This document shows positions 12,670-23,889 of a stretch of 62,000 bases of DNA, piece after piece. The stretch spans positions 966 through 62,965 of the forward strand of contig MNCI01017484.1 in assembly GCA_015680685.1 (NCBI GenBank), read 5' to 3'. Position 1 is the first letter of the stretch, and each line of letters begins with the position of its first letter. The notes below the pieces were generated by a model. The model did not search any database. It was not told where the DNA came from and was given only the letters and a program-made list of their open reading frames with translations. The translations under genes and the position numbers were made by a program. Origin of the DNA: Gnetum montanum (taxonomy: Eukaryota > Streptophyta > Gnetopsida > Gnetales > Gnetaceae).

Positions 12670-12674
12670 CTGGG
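12670..12674. repeat. Target-site duplication CTGGG, left
   Basis: CTGGG directly precedes the TGATGAG terminus of the LTR element and is repeated at 21945-21949 directly after its CTCATCA terminus. A 5-bp TSD is standard for plant LTR retrotransposons. Confidence 0.95.
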
Positions 12675-13525
12675 TGATGAGTGGAAAGGTACCCCTATGC
12701 TCAACCATATGAATCACAAGTGTTCATGCATGATTTGGTCAAATTTCATGGATGGGACTAGTTGTGGCATCTAGATCCTTATTCTTTGATTGCAGTTCGT
12801 ATCTTCCCACTTAGACTAGTGGTAGCTTGTCACATATGGTTTAGTCCAAAATGAGGCATATGATGTTGTTCCTAATTTTATGCTACTCCTAATGGTGATA
12901 AATAGATGAATTAATTAAACTAATGAATAATGGAAAACAAGATCTAAACTAGCCTATGGGTGATGGTATCCATTCTTAACCATCCATACACGTCTTGGAC
13001 TTTGTGAGGTTACTTCTGGGGTTACCAAGTGTGCATCATTGGTTGTGCCAAATAGTACACCTTTGGATTACCAAGTATTTACATTGAAATGCTCATGATT
13101 AAGGCATACACATTTTGCTTAATAACATGAATAGTAAATAGCAATAAATGAAAATATTTAACTAAAGAAAATAATAAATAATTAATAATAAAAAGTAATC
13201 TAAGCAAATGCTGCAATGATGGGAGTAATCTCAATCTTTATTGGTAGTCATGTAACGTGCCCAAGTACATCACACTCGACCAAAGGTGTTGTATTATTAC
13301 AAACATCACACTATGGGCATGCATTAGGAATAATGAACTTTAAAAGAAGAAATTGAAAACTAAGGCTATCTATCTAACTACTAACTATTGACTATTATCT
13401 CATATGAGTACCCCAGCATCATATTTATAAGAAAAATCTATATAAGGTGATGTCGGGTACGCGATGTCACTTATTAATCTTGACGTCTGGTATGCAATGT
13501 TGGACTATCAAAACTCAGCTCATCA
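12675..13525 (-). repeat. 3' LTR of the non-autonomous element
   Basis: 851 bp, with TGATGAG at the left and CTCATCA at the right. A TATA-like motif lies at 13422-13429 (- strand). Upstream of it on the - strand is a U3 repeat with GATGTC at 13449-13454 and 13463-13468 around GGGTACGC. It lacks about 30 bp present in the 5' LTR. Confidence 0.93.
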
Positions 13526-13545
13526 TACCCCCACGACTAAATGGA
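13526..13545 (-). other. Polypurine tract (3' PPT)
   Basis: Directly inside the 3' LTR, the - strand reads CATTTAGTCGTGGGGGTA and then TGATGAG. A G-rich run next to the 3' LTR primes plus-strand synthesis in LTR elements. Confidence 0.75.
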
Positions 13546-13779
13546 AACTTGTCCTCAAGTTTAAGAATGAGCAACAAGTTCTTTACAAAATATTGGATAG
13601 GTATGGGATTATTGACCGACTCAAATAATGGATAAAATAACTGACTCCTTGCATTCCAAAGTGGTGCAGTACAAAAAATGGGACACATTATTACAAAAAA
13701 CAAAAACAAAATAAGATTGGGAAGCTTATGTGGTACCCAGAGGTGGTGGCTCTTCCATTGGCTACTTCCCTTTGTCGCT

Positions 13780-16513
13780 AGGCCAATGAAATTTGTAATA
13801 ATTGAGCAAGGCCTATAATTTTTCTTCCTCTATCCATGGGTCATGCACTATATAGGCTACTATGTTAATGTGTGCTGGTGTTAGTACATCCCAAGGACAT
13901 GGCAGTTGCAAAAACATTTGATTCACCTTTACATACCATGCCACAAACTACCGTTGTTCTTCCTTGAAAGCCCTAGCTTGATCTTTGAGCTCATGATACT
14001 CTATCAATCGTTGAGCTAGGTTCGAGGCTACATCTTTTTGTCCTTGATAACTAGTTTTGACCACCTCTAACTTTGAGTTTGCCACTTGTAACTTTTGTAA
14101 AGTATCATTTCAATTTGAAAACTCTTTCTCATACAATGCATAAGTGGTCGCCACTTGTTTCTCTAGCTAACTTCAACAACAACTTGCTGTTAACATGGCA
14201 AGGTTGGCATATCTAAGGTTAGCCAACGCCATGTATTCTTTTAAATCCTCTATTTGTAGGTCTTTATTTTTTACTTTTGCTTGTTGGACCATGGCATAGT
14301 TGTCCAAGATGGCCTACCACTCAGAATTCTACATTGACAAGGAGTTGATGTGAGCCTTGGACATTTTAATTTTCTTCTCATTGATTTCCTTATACATGCC
14401 AACTTAGTCATGGAAGTGCTCTTTTAATTTTTCATGCTTTTTGGCCTTATTCTACCATGCGTTGATCTTGATTGTTGACTTTTGGTGAATAGCGCGTACC
14501 TCCTCCATGGAGAGGATTCTATTCTCCTAGGCCGATCTACTCATATCCTGGTTGATCCTTAGTAGTTATCACAACTGGTGAACACTTTCTTCTAAGATGT
14601 TCTTTTGTTTTTCTACAGTGGTCAACTGGAAATTCTCTATAATGAGCTACTTATTTTCTTCTTGGATGATGGTCAGTGCCTTTTCTTATATGCATGAGAT
14701 TGCGTGTCTGCAGAAGAGACATTCCAAATCACCATCTCTTTCTCTCACTTTGCAATTTCTTTCTCCTTTGCTAGCTTGGTGAGCTCCTCTGTCTTGAATT
14801 GCTCTAGTTGGTTTAGCATAATAAAATGGGTAGGATCTCATTGTTGAGCTCATAGGACAACCAGCTCTTCTTGCAATCTTTGTATCTTAGCTTCTACATG
14901 TTCTACCCTGACCTCTACCATGACCAACTTTCTTTTGGTGGTGATGAGGTCCAATTGATCTACAGTGACATCACTAGGGATGTTAAATAGAGTGGTCATC
15001 ACTTGGCCCATTTGCAACAAGTGATCAAGCATGTCCTCATGCATTGTAGGAGTCATGAGGTTCCAGCCAACATTTGTGCATCTTTGATGTGATCATTGAA
15101 CAACATCAAGTGATGTTCCTACTATGCCTCTGACTCATGCATTATAGGAGTCATTGAGGTCAGAGGCATATTAGGAACATTGAATGACTCTTTGATGTGA
15201 TCAGTGATCAACTTTGCTACGCCTGCCGCATCCTCATGTTGTAGCACCACGACTGTGGCATCTTCTCTAGTTTCCAATGTGACTTGAAAGGATGCAACAT
15301 TTCTAGAGATATGGGGTGACCATTGTGATCTCCCTCCTCTTGATTATATTGAGATCTCTCCCCTCATTGGATTAGCTGATATGGTGGGCCATACAACGTC
15401 ATCCATGACTCGAAAGAAATTGGCCTTGTCCCTACTTCCCTAGATAACTATTTCAATGATCCTCTACAAGTGGCTCATCAAAGGCCTATAATCTTGCAAT
15501 AGTAGCGAAGCTTGTGCTTGTGGATGTTGTTCAGGATCTTTTTGCATCTTTTTTGCAGCGTAGCCTCCTTCTCTGCCTCTTGCTCTTCACCAGAATCTTT
15601 TCCTAGTGTTGCAATTTTTAAAAGTTTTGCAAAGGGGGCATGCTGGGCCTTCCTAAGGATGTCATTGGTGTATCCCAAGATTCCCATGCGTGGCACAACT
15701 TTTTGATTAAGCGGGGAAATAGAAGTATTGGTCTTCCTAACTTTGTTTTAGCGAATCGTTGTTGGATTTCTTTGAAGTAATACTAGGGAAGGTTGGCTGG
15801 AAATTTTTCCATCAGAATAGCACTTCCCCTAGTCGCATAAGTGGAGATTTGATTAAGCCCTTTCATGGGAAACAAGTGGTACATCCCAATCTTGAAGTAG
15901 GCTTTCTCATCTAAAGTCATTTCATTGTATGATTTGTCTTCTTTGCTGTACGTCCACCCCAACCATAGTTTCTTTGTTTCAAGGTTGGATCTAGTTGACA
16001 GGTGAGAAACCCTAGCCCCTTCATTGGGTAGGTTGAGAGCTGTAGTAATGTATTTGACTGAATAAGAGATGATCACCCCGCAAATGTTAATAGTAGTGCC
16101 CTCATCTTTCTTATGCCAGAATTGATGAACTTTATTCAGGCACCATTCACCACTATTAGATAAGATAGGCCACAATGGGGACCCTTTGAGTTTCTTTTGC
16201 ACCACTTCTAAAGCAAATTCCACAAATGGACTGAAGTTCATTTCCATAGTGATTGAAGCCAATGTGGACTTTTTCAAGGTGGCAGAAAGGTAGTCAAGGG
16301 GCAATGTGAGATGTTGTCCCTGTTCAGGGGCTAGTACCTCTTCTGCCTCTTCTTGGGACAATTGCTCAGTAGTAGGGGCCTCTTGATAAATACTAAAGGA
16401 CTAGGCCTCCTACTCAGCATGTTCCTCATGTCTCCTTATTGACCACGATCACCACATGGATGCTTAGCAATCCTCTGCAAGGTCTCATCCTGAACACCTC
16501 TTTTTGGGGCCAT
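13780..16513 (-). pseudogene. Second ORF of the non-autonomous element, putative plant transposon protein-like
   Basis: Likely starts at the ATG at 16513 (MAPKRGVQ), with an early stop/frameshift. The longest clean stretch is 16361-15783 (192 aa). Residues about 45-140 contain S-P-L-W-P-I-L-S-N-S-G-E-W and I-x-I-C-G-V-x-I-S-Y-S-V-K-Y-I-x-x-A-L-N-L-P. Downstream comes F-P-R-L-I-K-K-L-C. These resemble the family called putative plant transposon protein (Transposase_32), which has no proven transposase activity. That match is from memory, not from a search. After 15700 the frame is coiled-coil-like, rich in K, E, Q and L, and ends with L-P-C-P-W-D-V-L-T-P near 13900. A diverged copy lies in 11341-25545. 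Many stops, so inactive here. Confidence 0.65.
15113..15180. repeat. 22-bp inverted repeat with 24-nt loop
   Basis: The arms 15113-15134 and 15159-15180 are complementary except at one position (ATGTTCCTA, then TATGCCTCTGAC). They lie in a locally duplicated module: CATGCATTRTAGGAGTCAT recurs near 15040 and 15135, and CTTTGATGTGATCA near 15083 and 15193. Confidence 0.85.
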
Positions 16514-17064
16514 CTACAATCAAGCAAAAACCAAGTGTTACCAAGGTTATGTTTATTATCATTAATCAATTTATACCTTACTCATATCCTTAGTTCATTA
16601 AGCTCATAATGCATATGATTGCATGGTTAGGACAATTTCAAGAAAAAGCCCCCAAAAAGTGTCTATCTCTTCTTACGACCCTCACAACTAGTTTCCTTTT
16701 TCATTATATGTGGCTTAAAATAATGGTTATGGGCTATGGGTTAGAAAAATTGGACTTTAGCATTACCCTTAGAGATTTTGCATTTTAATTCCTAAGGTTT
16801 TCAACATTCTTACCCTTATAATACCTTTCGGGTGATAGCAAATTTTAGCAAATTGGTGCAAGTTTTGCATACACGCACCCCCCCCAAAACTAAGTGGAAC
16901 ACTTCAAGTTCAGATAGATTCGAATGACACAAAAATCGAAGCATTAAGGAGCTAGATATTGCATGTGGAAGATGGAGGCGTAGAGCTCAAAGTTGCAAGA
17001 AAAAATTACAACAACTCCCCTAGTACTAAATGAGAAAAATGAAGTTGAAGGTTCATGAGGATCG

Positions 17065-17170
17065 TATTTATATTCTTTTTCAAGCCTGACATCGAGTACA
17101 CGACATCGCATACGTGATGTCAAGTCGGACCCCAATGTTAGGTACATGACATCAAGGTTCAAAAATTTCT
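17065..17170 (-). promoter_or_regulatory. Internal U3/promoter-like module upstream of the second ORF
   Basis: On the - strand, GTACCTAACATTGGGGT and repeats of GACATCACGTA/GCGATGTC precede GAATATAAATAC (17065-17075). The 5' LTR has GTACCTAACATTGGGGT, GACATCACGTA and CCTATAAATA in the same order. The module lies about 550 bp before the second ORF's ATG. I infer a transposed or duplicated piece of LTR promoter that may drive the second ORF. Activity is unknown. Confidence 0.6.
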
Positions 17171-18473
17171 ATTATGGCATCATTCAACATGAAAACTGAA
17201 GCTTTAGAAGTGGTTGGAAGGTTTAAAGTTAACTTTAGTATTTTGGATAAGTGAAAATTTAATTGAAGGCACTGAAATTATGATAGGGTGAAGTTGTCAA
17301 CATGAAAAGTACAAGAATGAGCAAGAAAAAAGGTGTTAAAAGCACAATTGTGGGACAAATTACATTCATAATAAGGGAAACAAGAAAATATATCAATTTG
17401 AGCACCTGGAAGGTGAAAAATAGTGTGGTTAGGTGAAACAAGTACGAACTGCAAAAGTTACACAAGTGGATCCTCCCCAAAGTAGGCTTTATCCTATGAT
17501 TTCCTTATGTAACCACACCTATAATGTCCATAGGCACTAGAGGGATTAAATGCAACGCATACCTATGAAACAAAACACACATGTTATAATCACCAAATTG
17601 AGATAATAACGCTATGTTACAAAGACCACAAGTTATGAACATTCAGACAAAGAGATGAGATGGACCATAGAAGGGATTGCAAAAATCGAGACATGAGGTG
17701 TCTTTCCATGGTCACAATGAAACCTTGTATGTTATTAATGGTTAAATAACCATGTGTCCTTCTGCCTAAGATTCAAACCAAGTCCAAACCACACTACAGT
17801 GGCATTGCATTGTTTCATCCCATCAGTAGACAACCATAAGACGATCAAAGTCAAGAGGAGTAACATCACTTGGCATTTTGTCCAAGGGAGGAGCAGTATT
17901 AGGGCACAATTATTGGGATTTTTTTTTGGATTCTATGAATCCACCAACCTTTAGACATGGGTACATGTCTTTCTAGTGAGATCCACAAACACTTATTTAG
18001 TGTCGTGTTAAGTTGCTCTTACTCCCATTTTGCATTAGATCTACAAGGATATGGTTACAACCTTAGCAACATGATAGAACATACAAAAGTAGCCAAAGAG
18101 AATCCACAAATACCCTTGATGTTACACCCCTTACATTCCACCTTGGTTCTACACTCCTCTATCTAGACACAATGATTATAGATTTATTATTAGGTTGACT
18201 AATGGAAAAGATTACCATTATGGCTAGAGCAAGAACCTCTTATTAATGGAATGGGTGAATGGATGTCATGGTCTTAATGTTTGAATAATTAGTCCCTTAG
18301 GACTTGACAACATAGAGAAAAAACCTCACCTCAATGGGCAACATGATCAATAGTGAGATTACATATAAAGAAAGTTAAAACCATAACTAGAAAAAAGTAG
18401 AAGAAATAGGAAAATGATAAAAATTGTAAAAAAAAAGAGAGAAAAAGTACTTAAAAATCTTGAAGATTAGAAT
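17171..18473 (-). other. Interior of the non-autonomous element, no gene recognised
   Basis: Between gag and the internal promoter-like module I see only short broken frames and AT-rich DNA. Nothing resembles protease, RT or integrase. Confidence 0.55.
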
Positions 18474-18494
18474 GGGGGGGGGGGGGGGGGGGGG
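18474..18494. repeat. G21 homopolymer next to a second PPT-like motif
   Basis: 21 consecutive G on the + strand, then CACCCCCCATGACTAAA. On the - strand that motif is TTTAGTCATGGGGGG, which matches TTTAGTCGTGGGGG of the 3' PPT at 13526. It may be an internal (central) polypurine tract, or the trace of a former 3' end. The exact run length could be a sequencing artefact. Confidence 0.7.
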
Positions 18495-18989
18495 CACCCC
18501 CCATGACTAAACATTTGGTCGTAGCTAGGATTAGTAAGTGGGTGAATAGGATCCATGCATGTATGAAACATTGGGAACCTTTCATGCCCCAAACACTGGG
18601 ATTGCGATGACTACGTAGAAAAATTATTGGTCATACACTTTATTGTTATATATATAGTGGGTTAGATTTTGAGGTGTGTTAACATTGTAGATGGCTGGCC
18701 CATGAGTGCTCCCTTTATTATGAGGTGGTATGCATGGATTTATTTATCTCCCCATGTTTGTAGATTCATTGGTTGAAGGTGGAATTGGAGCACGGTCAGA
18801 TGATGACCCTTGTGTATGGTCAGAGGGCATTAGTTGAGATGAGGAAGGTGGTGCACCAAATTGGCATTGTGCTAGCTCAAATGATGTGGTGGATCCATGT
18901 GTGATTTACCTCAGCATACGACCATTCATCTAGAAGGGATGTTTCCAATGTTGCAGTTGGAACCCACTGGTGTCAACATGTCTTTGCAC

Positions 18990-20937
18990 ATTTGCAACAC
19001 AAGTGGCACTCATTCGTTGATACTATGGTGCTGAACCTTCTTGAGTTACTAGTGATGGCATTGGAGAAGGTGAATTATGAAAATATTGAGGGTAAGTTGG
19101 ATGGTAAGAGGCACGAGGTGGTGATCCTTCAGGGAATGTCATGTATTGATGGTACTCAGGAGATTGGTAGTGATGATTTGAAGTAGAGGACACCGAACTA
19201 GTTGGAGAAACAAGGTGTTGAACACAATAGCCATGCATTTTTAGTGGATATGAATGATGTCGTAGTGGCCTCCCCCATGACTGTGGTTGTTGGCACTACA
19301 GTTGATGATTGTGTTGAGGCTAGTGGTAAGTCCCCCTAGGATGGTATGATTAGTTGTGGGATTGTTTATAATTACCTTGTGGAAAAGGAAGTCTCCTAGG
19401 CATGTGATCTTGCACAAATTTTGGATTTAAGGCACCTTCCCAATACTCCTGTAGATGCAACAATGTAGGGCATCGGCCCTTCAGATGGTCATATATGCAT
19501 AGGTCTCATCCATCATCTTCGTCTATGATGGAGTCTTTAGCCTCACTTTCGTCAATCCATTTTTTTGTTGGTCGAAAAGTGTTCCTAACTATTTCTTGGT
19601 TCTGTGTCCTCTATTTATTATGTTTGCTTGGTGTGTGTTGCATGGTCTTCTTTGCAACCATCTCAATAAGAGTTGTGACATTTTCATTTATCCATTTGGA
19701 CATCCTATTAAACTTTACTTCTAAATCATCAATAGACTACTTTATTAGCAAAATATTTTGTGGAATCACCTTATCAAGAGTAGTTTCATTATCCTTACCA
19801 TAGATTTGGACCTCTTTCAATTGAAGAGTTAGGTCCCATTGATGTTTCTCAACATTCTCCCATTTACATATGTCTCCTTCTTCTTTTGCCTCATGCTCCA
19901 TTAGCTCTTTAATCTGATGGGCTTGGAACTTGTATAATTACCCTGGGACATACATCCTAAGGGTTGCCTTTGTTTTATTATGAAGCCCAAGTATAATGTG
20001 GTAAAGCTGCCTTTCCTTAGAGAAACCATGGCTTGGGCATCTATTTAGTAAGGCATAATATCTATCTAAGGCCATGTCCAAGGGTTCATGTTATTCTTGT
20101 TTCTACTCTTGGATCTGTCTCCTCAAATTGGACACTCTTTTATAGGTTTGGTATCTCTCGTTGAAAAGTTCTATCATTATAGACCATTGTCAAATTGAAT
20201 TTGGTTTCAACGATCAATGCCACACTTTGGCTTTATCAATTAGTATCCTAGGAAAGAGCTTAAGCTTTTGCCACTCACTTTCCATGTTGTAGAATGCATA
20301 GGCATCATGGAAGGCTTATAAATGATGTTACGGGTCTAAATCATAGCCTCCTATAAATTTAGGAATATTATTCATGTCAAGCTTGGGTAGACGACTCTTT
20401 TTGTGATGCCTATGAGATATCTTAACAGTCTCTGTGATTTGCATTAGGATCTTGGTGGGCAACAAGGGTTCATCATCATCAAATAGATTGTGAGGGAAAT
20501 TACTATGTTCATGGTGACTTCTTCGACTTTTCCCATGGGTTCAATTCTAGTTTTTAGTCCAACCCTTTAGTGGAGCTCTATCTCTATACCTACATTCATC
20601 TTCATCAGAACTAGACGTTGAAGGGAAAGAGGAAGATGAGGAACTGGAAGAATTTCCATGGCTTCTATGGTGTTCTTCGGGGTCCCTTGATTTATCTTGT
20701 CTAGGTTTAGAGGAAGTCTTAGGGCTTGAGGTCTTCCCTAGTTCACGACCTACATCATCTCCTCTGAGATTGCTGGCTTAGGTGAATGTAGTCTTTGGAT
20801 GTCGTCAGGGTGGTCATGTCATAAAAAACCCCTACATAAGGTTGATCACTCCAATTTTCTTCATCGTATATCACATTATTTCTTTAATGAATGTGTTTCC
20901 TATACTGTGCATAGTCACTTCCATGTGAGAGAGACAT
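18990..20937 (-). pseudogene. gag of the non-autonomous LTR element
   Basis: Gag forms the virus-like particle that packages the RNA. The likely start is the ATG at 20937 (MSLSHGSDYAQYRK), about 107 bp after the PBS. Further on, stop-broken frames contain H-D-A-Y-A-F-Y-N-M-E-S-E-W-Q-K-L-K-L-F-P-R-I-L-I, then R-V-S-N-L-R-R-Q-I-Q and L-L-N-R-C-P-S-H-G-F. The gypsy gags at 56596 and 42243 have the same landmarks. The C-terminal part is rich in P, S, H and Y (19023-19238) and may continue to about 18500. Several stops and frameshifts make this copy inactive. Confidence 0.75.
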
Positions 20938-21043
20938 TGTTCTTGATTTATAGTGTGTGTGAGCTAAGAGTTTCTGAAAGATATATTGTTAATACCTTTA
21001 CAACAATCATGTATAATATAACTAACCTAGATAGCTAGCACCA

Positions 21044-21061
21044 TCCCTAGCAATAGCACCA
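21044..21061 (-). other. Primer-binding site, tRNA-Asp type, decayed
   Basis: The - strand reads TGGTGCTATTGCTAGGGA, one base inside the 5' LTR. The complement of the plant tRNA-Asp 3' end is TGGCGCCGTTGCCGGGG. All differences are C-to-T or G-to-A, as expected from cytosine deamination of methylated DNA. Confidence 0.85.
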
Positions 21062-21062
21062 A

Positions 21063-21944
21063 TGATGAGTGATGAGGTACCCTTACACTCAACTATACGA
21101 ATCACAAGCGTTCACACACAATCTAGTCGAATTTTGTGGATGGGACTAGTTGTGGCATCTAGATTGTTATGATTTGATCATACTTCATTGTCTTCCCACT
21201 TAGACTAGTGGTAGCTTGTCACATATGGTTTAGTCCAAAGTGAGACATATGATGTTATTCCTAATTTTACGCTACTCCTAATGGTGATAAAGAGATGAAT
21301 TAATTAAACTAATGAATAATGGAAAACAAGATCTAAACTAGCCTATGGATGATGGTATCTGATGTTAACCATCCATACACGTCTTGGACTTCATGAGCTC
21401 ACTTTTAGGGTTGCCAAGTGTACATCACTGGTTGTGCCAAATGATACACCTCTGGATTACCAAGTATTTACACTTAAATGCTCGTGATTAAGGCGTACAC
21501 ATTCCACTTAATAACATGAACAATAAATAGTAATAAATGGAAATATTTAACTAAAGAAAACAATAAATAATTAAAAATAAAAAGTAATCTAAGTGAATGC
21601 TACAATGATGGGAGTAATATTGATCTTTATTGCTAGTCATGTAATGTGTCCAAGTACGTCACACTCAAACAAAGGTGCCATACGATTACAAACATCACAC
21701 TGCAAACATGCACTGGGAATAACAGACTTTAAAAGAAGAAACTGAAAACTAAAACTATCTATCTAACTACTGACTATTGAATATTGTCTCATCTGAGTAC
21801 CCCAGCACCATATTTATAGGCAAGATCCAGATGAGGCAACGTTGGGTACGTGATGTCGCTTATTAACCCCAATGTTAGGTACACGACATTAGGACTTTCA
21901 CATCGTGTATCAGATATTGGAGCTTGTCAAAACTCAACTCATCA
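21063..21944 (-). repeat. 5' LTR of the non-autonomous element
   Basis: 882 bp, TGATGAG to CTCATCA. A TATA motif lies at 21811-21819 (CCTATAAATA on the - strand), with the U3 direct repeats between it and 21944. It shares GGATTACCAAG and the terminal about 80 bp with the LTRs at 42394, 46527 and 55573. Confidence 0.93.
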
Positions 21945-21949
21945 CTGGG
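21945..21949. repeat. Target-site duplication CTGGG, right
   Basis: Matches 12670-12674 exactly. Confidence 0.95.
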
Positions 21950-22414
21950 CAACTGCTTCTAGAGATCTTTGATCTCTTGAAAGACATATTAGCAACCTAG
22001 TCATAGCTGCTAGAGATAAGGGGCAATTTGTTAATTAGCAATGTGCAACTAGAGGAGGCCATCCCTACCAATCGATAGTTGGTCGTTGAGGTTGCAAAAT
22101 TACGAGCCCATCTCTTCAATCTTGTTATTCATAAGCCTAAACTAATAAAAGATGAAGCTTTTTAATAGCTTCAACAGAAGTACCAAGAGGCTAAGAATGC
22201 CAAGGAAATGATGATCTTTGACACGTCACTATTCAAAAAAATGACAAACAACACCAATTAGACCTATCGCAAGTTCACAAAGAGAACTTGGTCCTCACAT
22301 ATGATAATCATCATCTACGAACTATTGAGCAAGAAAAGGATGAAATGGTAGAATAAATTTTCCAATAGCAAGAGCAACTTGCTAAGGTGAACTTGTATTT
22401 GAGAAGGTTACTAC
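21945..22414 (+). pseudogene. Relic of the retroelement second ORF, part 2
   Basis: Continues the frame broken at 12669, with a K/E/Q/L-rich, coiled-coil-like decayed reading frame (for example V-V-E-V-A-K-L-R-A-H-L). It corresponds to the middle part of the ORF at 13780-16513. It breaks near 22414, where an insert with gene fragments begins. Confidence 0.55.
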
Positions 22415-22734
22415 TGTTGGCACATTTAGCCCATTAGCTTCATTAGGAATTTCATTAATTGTTTGGATTGAAGTAAAAACTTAGCTTCATTTGCAAGTGG
22501 CAAATTCCAAGCCCATGGAATTTGTGACACATGATAGAAGAGTTTACTATCAAAATTTAGCTCTACTTGAAAAATCTACAAATCCTCCATAGATGTTGGA
22601 GAATCAAACTTGTCCAAGCTTGAGATTACTACAATCACTGTATAAGGACATTGAATATTCTTATTTCCCAACATATGGTTAAACAACATTTTCATCTAAG
22701 TTCTGAAAATTTAGGTTCTTTTAAGGAAGGGAAC

Positions 22735-23040
22735 AACCTTAAGGATTCAAAACCAAGGCCTAAAGGAAAGCCTCTAATAAAAAGTACCTTTAAGAAGGAT
22801 CACAAAAAAGGCCTCCATCTAATATGGATGAGTTGGATCCCATGGATCCTAGTTCTTATTCAGATGCTTCACATGGTGGATGAGTTGTTAGGCAAAAGGT
22901 ATCCAACCAAAGGCTAAAGATACGATAGCAATAGGACCATTATTCCAACAGTGATCATACCCTTCCCTAGGTGCTATTCTAAAAAAGAATGCTAAAATTA
23001 TTGAGCATCAAGGAAAATCTACTTCTCACTATACACCAAT
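22735..23040 (+). pseudogene. Polyglutamine-binding protein 1-like (PQBP1) 3' fragment
   Basis: The decayed frames read K-P-R-P-K-G-K, then M-D-E-L-D-P-M-D-P-S-S-Y-S-D-A, a stop at the expected W of G-G-W-V-V, then after a frameshift A-x-D-T-I-A-I-G-P-L-F-Q-Q and H-Y-T-P-I. This is the conserved C-terminal signature of plant PQBP1-type proteins, which bind the spliceosomal U5-15kD protein. The N-terminal WW domain is absent. Frameshifts and stops show it is dead. The next gene fragment lies on the opposite strand about 115 bp away, which suggests capture of separate gene pieces. Confidence 0.75.
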
Positions 23041-23154
23041 TCAATGCCCTATCCCAAATCTATTCCATTTTCTTGAAAGCTCATCGAGGATTTGAATGTG
23101 GTGGTATGACTCATTTGATCTATAAATACATACATTAAAGATATAGTAATGTTA

Positions 23155-23520
23155 TTATTTCAAAAGTGGTTCCATGAGCGAAGACAAACCCAATGTCTCA
23201 TGAGCTTCAACGTGGGGGATACTTTGACCATTGTAAGTAGCTAGCCCAAGATTGGCAAGGAAATTATCAACATCTCCTACTTCACTAACCACCATATTAA
23301 GGAGTCCACCTACAATGAATGTGCTTATGTTGGTGATGAGGATGCCGATTTGCACCGGTTTCATGCCGGTTTTGGTGAAGAGATCGTCTAGAGCTGCCAT
23401 GAAGGCTTCTTGGGCTTCTTTGTGAGCTTCATCCACAGTGGTATTGATGTAGTCATCTTTGGAGAAAACGATAAAGGTTTTCTCATCCAACAAGATGTAG
23501 ATTGTGGAGGAGGCACACAA
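23155..23520 (-). pseudogene. 3-ketoacyl-CoA synthase (KCS) fragment
   Basis: A 121-aa open frame whose middle reads E-A-x-K-E-A-Q, A-L-D-D-L-F-T-K-T-G-M-K-P and I-G-I-L-I-T-N. It aligns with the segment before the catalytic Cys region of plant KCS, the condensing enzymes of very-long-chain fatty acid elongation (about 500 aa). The N-P-T-P-S-L-S that should follow is degenerate, though spacing to M-V-V is kept. Catalytic Cys, His and Asn regions and the N-terminal membrane helices are missing. Local G+C is higher than around it, as expected for a piece of exon. Confidence 0.72.
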
Positions 23521-23713
23521 ATGGGGTTTTTGCTACTTTGTGCACAACTACGATCGGCTGGTTAAGGCCAAGACTAAAGTTCCTAGAAGCTACTATAAAA
23601 AGAGCTTCAAGGGTAAGGGGGTGGTGGAGGAGAAGAACTTGGAAGAAGTATTAAAGATTACTTGTAAAGAATGGCTTGCTAATTTCATCATCAATTTAGC
23701 TGCTTTGTTTTAA
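23504..23713 (+). other. Unidentified open frame in the insert
   Basis: 69 codons, partly overlapping the KCS piece on the other strand, rich in Lys and Glu (K-G-K-G-V-V-E-E-K-N-L-E-E). The downstream decayed frame (to about 23860) is hydrophobic. It may be a third captured fragment or chance. I do not recognise it. Confidence 0.3.
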
Positions 23714-23889
23714 TCCTGCAAGTTCTTTTCTTCTCATTTTGTCTTAGTTGCTTAGCTAATGGTTTAGGTAGCATTGTGCTTGGCATTTAATTTTGGGATT
23801 TTCTGATTGCTCTTATAGCTCTATTTTCGCACAATTCTAGGCTTCTTTTTGATTTCCATAGAAGAGCTTATGTTGTCTTTGAAAAGCAT

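Larger units (their letters stand above)
12675..21944 (-). mobile_element. Complete non-autonomous LTR retrotransposon (gag plus plant-transposon-like ORF, no pol)
   Basis: A 9,270-bp element in - orientation, bounded by LTRs with TGATGAG/CTCATCA ends and a perfect 5-bp TSD. From 5' to 3': LTR 21063-21944, PBS 21044-21061, gag from 20937, a G21 tract, an LTR-like internal module near 17065-17170, a second ORF 16513-13780, a PPT, and the LTR at 12675-13525. I looked in the 7.5-kb interior for protease, RT, RNase H and integrase motifs and found none. LTRs are roughly 85-90% alike by eye, with mostly transition differences, so it is not recent. Gag, PBS and the first about 80 bp of the LTR match the pol-bearing gypsy elements at 36146-43336 and 55573-62000, the likely source of pol functions. 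Confidence 0.88.

Noticed and set aside
19495-19803. 102-codon + frame as a membrane protein
   Set aside because: It is antisense to the gag of the - strand element; its hydrophobicity comes from the reverse complement of a charged region.
22415-22950. Solo copia LTR (TGTTGG to CCAACA)
   Set aside because: The flanks do not match as a TSD, and the right part is the PQBP1-like coding fragment.
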